The position numbers were made by a program, and so were the translations under genes. The notes under the pieces were generated by a model. The model searched no databases. It had not been told where the DNA came from and was given only the letters and a program-made list of their open reading frames with translations. Shown here piece by piece: positions 5,039-5,560 of a DNA stretch of 5,560 nt. Positions within the stretch are counted from its first letter, which is position 1. The number at the start of each line of letters is the position of its first letter. Where the stretch lies: the NCBI GenBank assembly GCA_028865155.1, contig JAGWKW010000096.1, positions 1 to 5,560 on the forward strand. Reading direction: 5' to 3'. This DNA is from Alphaproteobacteria bacterium. Its GTDB lineage: Bacteria; Pseudomonadota; Alphaproteobacteria; UBA9219.

Positions 5039-5560
5039 ATGCGTTGTTCTTCCCACATCAAAAAATATGCGCTGTGGATATGTGCTGCCGTCTCTTTGGC
5101 TTGCTCACCCTTATCCCCCGCCCATGCCGCATCGCCGCTGCAGGCGGCGATGCGGATTTTGCATATTGAGGATGGAGCGGAAGTGGTGCCGCCTCCGGCG
5201 TCGGTCGAGCTGGCTTTTTCTCCCAATGGCGGCGCGGAAAATCTGGTTATCAAAGCCATAGGTTCGGCCAAGCGCAGCATCGACGTTGCGGCTTATGCTT
5301 TTACCTCGCATCCCATCGCCGAGGCGCTGATCGCCGCGCATGGCAAAGGTGTTAACGTGCGCGTCGTCATCGACCATGAACAGGTCGAAAAATACTATCA
5401 CTCGATAGCACCCTATCTGATCGCGCACGGGGTCAAGCTGCGCGTCGATATCGTCCACAGCCTGATGCACGACAAATACCTGGTGATCGACGGCAAGACG
5501 GTCGAAACCGGGTCGTTCAACTATACGGTGTCGGCCCAACGCTATAACGCCGAGAATGTC
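5039..5560 (+). CDS. Exported single-HKD phospholipase-D-family nuclease (Nuc-like), 3' end outside window
   Basis: The first 174 codons are present and the frame is open to the window edge. Residues 1-30 form an export signal ending AHA before AS; an alternative lipobox-like SLAC (19-22) is a poor match because Ser stands where Leu is preferred. The mature part fits the Nuc branch of the phospholipase D superfamily, best known from the plasmid pKM101 endonuclease: VELAFSP (56-62), SIDVAAYAFTSHPIAEAL (80-97), a GVNVRVVID strand (104-112), then the catalytic HKD motif with H144, K146 and D151, followed by G158-S159-F160-N161 and NAEN at 170-173. Nuc proteins carry one HKD and dimerise to make the active site. 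Likely role: cleavage of DNA or a phosphodiester outside the cytoplasm. ATG 5039 is the first possible start, as an in-frame TAG sits at 5027-5029; no clear ribosome-binding site precedes it. High GC sets it apart from the cassette upstream. Confidence 0.88.
   Translation, partial: MRCSSHIKKYALWICAAVSLACSPLSPAHAASPLQAAMRILHIEDGAEVVPPPASVELAFSPNGGAENLVIKAIGSAKRSIDVAAYAFTSHPIAEALIAAHGKGVNVRVVIDHEQVEKYYHSIAPYLIAHGVKLRVDIVHSLMHDKYLVIDGKTVETGSFNYTVSAQRYNAENV

Noticed and set aside
5111..5539. Long minus-strand frame of 142 codons opposite the nuclease gene.
   Set aside because: It is the antisense shadow of the GC-rich nuclease frame, which has intact HKD residues.
1..5560. CRISPR array, tRNA or rRNA, transposase, integrase.
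   Set aside because: No regularly spaced repeats of suitable length, no cloverleaf candidates and no transposase or integrase motifs were seen on either strand.

Overview
The window looks like chromosomal DNA of an alphaproteobacterium. This rests on the high-GC flanking genes with strong G/C preference at third codon positions, the style of the short XRE-type helix-turn-helix module, and a secreted Nuc-type phospholipase-D nuclease. The lineage is inference from protein style; there is no rRNA or other marker gene.

Left part (1-1977), high GC. A short leader carries a 15-bp tandem repeat and a hairpin. It is followed by a 424-residue exported protein with a helical middle region and a C-terminal domain that may have an OmpA-like fold. 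Convergent to it, on the minus strand, is a 134-residue exported protein made almost entirely of Pro/Gln-rich repeats. That gene is the second of a two-gene minus-strand unit; the first gene (1996-2310) encodes a small cytoplasmic protein I do not recognise.

Middle part (2347-2661) is a 315-base AT-rich divergent control region. It holds a good extended -10 promoter for the minus-strand pair, bracketed by a near-perfect inverted repeat. It also holds an A-tract/T-tract inverted repeat and a tandem 9-bp repeat just before the plus-strand start.

The plus-strand cassette (2662-4971) has clearly lower GC than its surroundings. It encodes an XRE-type regulator with a C-terminal effector-like domain, a D-glutamate-cyclase-like protein (DUF4392 family) and a small class I SAM-dependent methyltransferase. 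The last two overlap by one base (TAATG) and the first gap is 43 bases, so the three are probably one operon. It ends at a 10-bp inverted repeat that looks like a terminator. This is the most interesting part of the window: a compact, probably acquired, self-regulated cassette pairing an amino-acid-cyclase-like enzyme with a methyltransferase. What it makes or modifies cannot be read from the sequence.

Right edge (5039-5560), high GC again: the first 174 codons of an exported single-HKD phospholipase-D-family nuclease (Nuc-like), cut off by the window end.
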